Shown here in pieces: positions 61,147 through 64,000 of a stretch of DNA of 64,000 nt. The notes beneath the pieces were generated by a model. That model worked only from the letters and a program-made list of their open reading frames with translations. It was not told the origin of the DNA and did not search any database. The stretch lies in the NCBI GenBank assembly GCA_031399165.1, contig JANNOO010000043.1:138275-202274 (forward strand), written 5' to 3'. Numbering within the stretch: position 1 is the stretch's first letter; each line of letters begins with the position of its first letter. The position numbers and the translations under genes are program-made. Source of the stretch: JAKFWI01 sp031399165. Its GTDB lineage: Bacteria > Pseudomonadota > Alphaproteobacteria > Caulobacterales > Aquidulcibacteraceae.

Positions 61147-63858
61147 ATGACCGCGCAGTTATTGAAGACGGCTATTCAAAATCCTATCAGCGGGCGCCGC
61201 CTGGCGCTGTACGCCGGCGCTTCGCTCGGCATGGTTCTGGGCCTGAGTGGGGTGGCCGCGGCCCAGCAGGCGAGCGACGACGAGATTGTCGTGACCGGCA
61301 GCCGGATCCGCGGCGTCGATCCGGTAGGATCGGCAGTCATCGGCCTGGACCGTGAGGAAATCGTCGCCGCCGGCGCGCCGACCACCGGCGACCTGATCCG
61401 GGAATTGCCTGCCGTGATCTCCCTGGGCGCCAACGAAGTCCAAAGCGCGGCGGCATTTGCGCAGAACGGCGCGGCGAACCTGACCCGCTCGACCAACGTG
61501 AACCTTCGGGGGCTTGGCGCTCAGTCCACATTGACGTTGTTGAACGGCCGCCGGCTGCCGGCTGCCGGCCTTCAGGCCCAACTCGTCGATGCGTCGGTTA
61601 TCCCGAGCAATGCCTTGGAGCGGCTGGAAGTGGTCGCCGACGGCGGCTCGGCGATTTACGGCTCGGACGCCGTCGCCGGCGTGGTCAACATGATCACGCG
61701 TTCGCGCTTTGTCGGCCAGGAAACTTCAGCGCGCTACGGCTTCGCCGACGGCTACACCGATTGGCAGGTCGGCCACATCGCCGGTTTCAAGTGGGATAGC
61801 GGCCGGGCGATGGTCGCCGGCAATTACAACGAGCACTCGGAATTGCTCGGCAAAGACCGCGATTTCTACAAGCAGGATCTGCGCGCGCAGGGCGGTTCGG
61901 ATTTCCGGGGCACAAATTGCAGTCCCGGCACGATTACTGTGGCCGGTAGAAGCCCGATAGGCGTGCAGCAAACAGTGAGCGGATTGCCCGTAACCTACGC
62001 GATCCCTGCCGGCGGCGTGACTTCCGCCAACGCCGCGACGCTGACGCCCGGCACGAGCAATCGTTGCGACAATAGCGGGCGGGACGAGATCGTCACGCCG
62101 CTTGAGCGCACCAGCTTCCTGGGCACGATAGAGCAGGAGCTGAGCCCCAATTTCACGGTGTTCGCGGAAGGTTTCTGGTCGCGGAGGAAGTTCGACCAGA
62201 ACGCCGGCACCGGCGGCACATTCACGATATCGAGGGCGGGCCCCAATGCGAACCCGAATTATCCGGTCGACCTGCGGGGGCTGATCGGCACGCCGGACCT
62301 CAGCGTTGCGTATGATCTATTCCCCGAGTCGGGCCATATCAGGCAGCCGGGCCATGCGCAGTCCTGGCAATCGGTCGTCGGGTTCCGCGCCAACCTGCCG
62401 GCGGAATGGCAGCTGGAAATGTACGCCTCGCTCGGCGAGAGCGAGGACATGCTGCTCCGCGATGAAACAAACGTCCGGACCCCGCCGGTCAATAGCATTT
62501 TCAATCCATTCAATTCCGGCCCCAACAGCGCCACCACATTGCGCAACGCTCGAAGGGGGTCCCTGACCACCTATGGCGAAACGAAGCTGACCGATGTCGG
62601 CGTCCAGTTCGATGGGCCGCTGTTCGCGATGGGCGGCGGCGAGGCGCGTCTGGCGATCGGGGGCGAGTATCGGGAAGAGAGGCTCGACGGCGTCACCAGA
62701 ATACAAACAGGGCCTGCTCCATTAGTGACTACAGTGACCAGTAATTCGCGCGATTCATGGGCGGCGTTCTCGGAAATATTCCTGCCCTTCGTTGGCGAAG
62801 GCAACGCCGTACCGGGTATCGAGCGCCTGGATCTTTTGGTTGCGGCTCGGTACGAAGAATACAGTTCCGCCGGCAGCACCCTCAATCCAAAGGTGGGCCT
62901 CGTCTGGACGCCGTTCAGCGCGATCGACGTGCGCGGCTCATGGGGCAAATCGTTCCGCGCGCCCGGCCTCAACGAATCCGACCGCGAGTCGAGCGGTTAC
63001 GGCATCTACAGTGACACTCTTCCGTGCAATAACCCGCTTCCCGGGTTTACAAACTGCACGGGCATCAGCATTACGGGCGGCAACCCGGATCTGAAGCCGG
63101 AATCGGCCGAGACCTGGTCCGCCGGTTTTGATTTCCATCCGGAAGCTCTTCCGGGCTTCAACGCTTCGGTGAGCTATTTCAATATCGACTACACGGATCA
63201 GATCATCACCATCCGCAATGCGGCCGGGCTGCTCACTTCTCCGCTTTATGCGTCATACCGCACGCTCAACCCTACGCAGGCGCAGGTCAATGCGGTGCTG
63301 GCGCTGGGTTATCCGCAAGTCGGCCAGCTGCCTCCGGTGGTCGAGTTCATCGCGGACGGGCGGGCCTCCAACGTCGGCTCGACGCTGGTGAGCGGCATCG
63401 ACTTCGACGTGAACCAGCGCTTCGATATTGGCGAAAGCATGCTGAATTTCGGTATTTCGGGTACATATTATACGAAATACGAGCAGTCTCTGGTGCAAGG
63501 GGCTGCGCCGTTCGACGTGCTCAACCTAATCAACTTCCCGCAGGAATTCCGCGCACGCGGCAATGTGGGCTGGAGATCGGGGCCGTTCACAGCCCGGGCG
63601 ACCATCAATTACACCGGCGCATACGAACAGCAGCGCACGCCGCGGGTGGAGATCAGTTCAAACACCACGGTCGATCTGAACTTTGGCTATGAAGTGCCAA
63701 TCGAGAGCGGCCTTGCCAGCGGCATTTCGCTGGGTCTCGACGTGACGAACGTCGCGGACGAAGACCCGCCCTTCGTGAACCAGAGCGGCGGATACGATCC
63801 CCAATCGGCCAGCGCGACTGGCAGATTGATCGCCGTCAGCCTTCGGAAGGCTTGGTAA
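61147..63858 (+). CDS. TonB-dependent outer-membrane receptor
   Basis: A 903-residue receptor. ATG at 61147 follows a poly-G Shine-Dalgarno. A signal peptide (about 22-47, SLGMVLGLSGVAAAQQ) is followed by EIVVTGSRIRG, the usual start of the plug. The plug (about 55-190) has LNGRRLP and IYGSDAVAGVVNMIT. The rest forms the beta-barrel with many FNIDYTDQI-like strands, ending SLRKAW with the terminal aromatic. It takes up a scarce or large molecule using TonB energy; context suggests the compound degraded by the neighbouring enzymes. Confidence 0.92.
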   Translation: MTAQLLKTAIQNPISGRRLALYAGASLGMVLGLSGVAAAQQASDDEIVVTGSRIRGVDPVGSAVIGLDREEIVAAGAPTTGDLIRELPAVISLGANEVQSAAAFAQNGAANLTRSTNVNLRGLGAQSTLTLLNGRRLPAAGLQAQLVDASVIPSNALERLEVVADGGSAIYGSDAVAGVVNMITRSRFVGQETSARYGFADGYTDWQVGHIAGFKWDSGRAMVAGNYNEHSELLGKDRDFYKQDLRAQGGSDFRGTNCSPGTITVAGRSPIGVQQTVSGLPVTYAIPAGGVTSANAATLTPGTSNRCDNSGRDEIVTPLERTSFLGTIEQELSPNFTVFAEGFWSRRKFDQNAGTGGTFTISRAGPNANPNYPVDLRGLIGTPDLSVAYDLFPESGHIRQPGHAQSWQSVVGFRANLPAEWQLEMYASLGESEDMLLRDETNVRTPPVNSIFNPFNSGPNSATTLRNARRGSLTTYGETKLTDVGVQFDGPLFAMGGGEARLAIGGEYREERLDGVTRIQTGPAPLVTTVTSNSRDSWAAFSEIFLPFVGEGNAVPGIERLDLLVAARYEEYSSAGSTLNPKVGLVWTPFSAIDVRGSWGKSFRAPGLNESDRESSGYGIYSDTLPCNNPLPGFTNCTGISITGGNPDLKPESAETWSAGFDFHPEALPGFNASVSYFNIDYTDQIITIRNAAGLLTSPLYASYRTLNPTQAQVNAVLALGYPQVGQLPPVVEFIADGRASNVGSTLVSGIDFDVNQRFDIGESMLNFGISGTYYTKYEQSLVQGAAPFDVLNLINFPQEFRARGNVGWRSGPFTARATINYTGAYEQQRTPRVEISSNTTVDLNFGYEVPIESGLASGISLGLDVTNVADEDPPFVNQSGGYDPQSASATGRLIAVSLRKAW

Positions 63859-64000
63859 GCACTCACGCCAGATAGCTGCGGCACGCGTTGGCGGGGGCCC
63901 CCCCAAGGGTGGGCGCGCCCACGAGGGGCCCGTGGGCCCGCGGGGAGGACGGCAGAACTTAACAAAATTGTGGTGATAGAGAGAAAATCCCCCTTGCGAA
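63859..64000. other. GC-rich spacer at the window end
   Basis: No gene is visible. The stretch holds G/C runs with palindromes: GGGGGCCCCC at 63893-63902 and GTGGGCGCGCCCAC at 63909-63922. An AT-richer end follows (about 63957-64000). It may contain the receptor's terminator and the promoter of a gene beyond the window. Confidence 0.5.

Noticed and set aside
1..64000. CRISPR arrays, insertion sequences and prophage genes
   Set aside because: I looked for regularly spaced repeats, transposases and phage structural genes and saw none.

Overview
The window reads as chromosomal DNA of an alphaproteobacterium, probably near the Caulobacterales/Hyphomonadaceae (lineage inferred from gene content only). 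The evidence is a PhyR-NepR-EcfG general stress locus, a hisS-hisZ-hisG block, a SapC-family protein, an NDUFS4-like complex I accessory protein, GC-rich DNA with dense ATGA-type gene overlaps, GAAC-N7-GAAC (LexA-type) repeats and one exact EcfG promoter. No rRNA, CRISPR array, insertion sequence or prophage was seen.

Left part (1-18.3 kb): small lipoproteins, an ExoD-family protein, a Zur-like regulator, a GIY-YIG-like gene behind two tandem LexA-type boxes, a von Willebrand lipoprotein, a DUF885 protein with an eroded metal site, SapC, a DsbD-like reductase with a secreted thioredoxin-fold partner, hisS-hisZ-hisG, nhaA with a structured leader, and a MATE transporter.

Middle part (18.3-52.4 kb) is mostly core. 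It holds gltX, a LOG-family hydrolase, an Atm1-type ABC exporter, the stress cassette (phyR divergent from nepR-ecfG-histidine kinase), the EF-P gene facing its two modification genes epmA-epmB, the proteostasis run tig-clpP-clpX-lon, then HU, an NDUFS4-like gene, and the sulfur operon cysK-sseA-metC. After these come a three-gene lipid-modification operon (flavin oxidoreductase, DUF1365, cyclopropane synthase family), recG, sdhE-mfd, a degenerate receiver/GGDEF-like protein, a HI0933-family flavoprotein and a 3-oxoacid CoA-transferase pair. tRNA-Leu(TAG) and tRNA-Arg(TCT) lie here.

Right part (52.4-64 kb): a glycine-zipper lipoprotein sits behind an exact EcfG promoter, then tRNA-Ser(TGA). 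Beyond this tRNA the content becomes accessory: short 15-bp-period repeats, a small exported protein, and an apparent catabolic gene set. The set has a GlcG-like protein, an MFS transporter, an acyl-CoA-dehydrogenase-fold flavin monooxygenase, a LuxR-type regulator, an amidohydrolase remnant, a cupin, a DUF59 protein, an amidohydrolase-2 enzyme, a flavin reductase and a TonB-dependent receptor. The monooxygenase and flavin reductase together suggest a two-component oxygenase for an unidentified, possibly aromatic, substrate. This set is the best candidate for an undescribed system.
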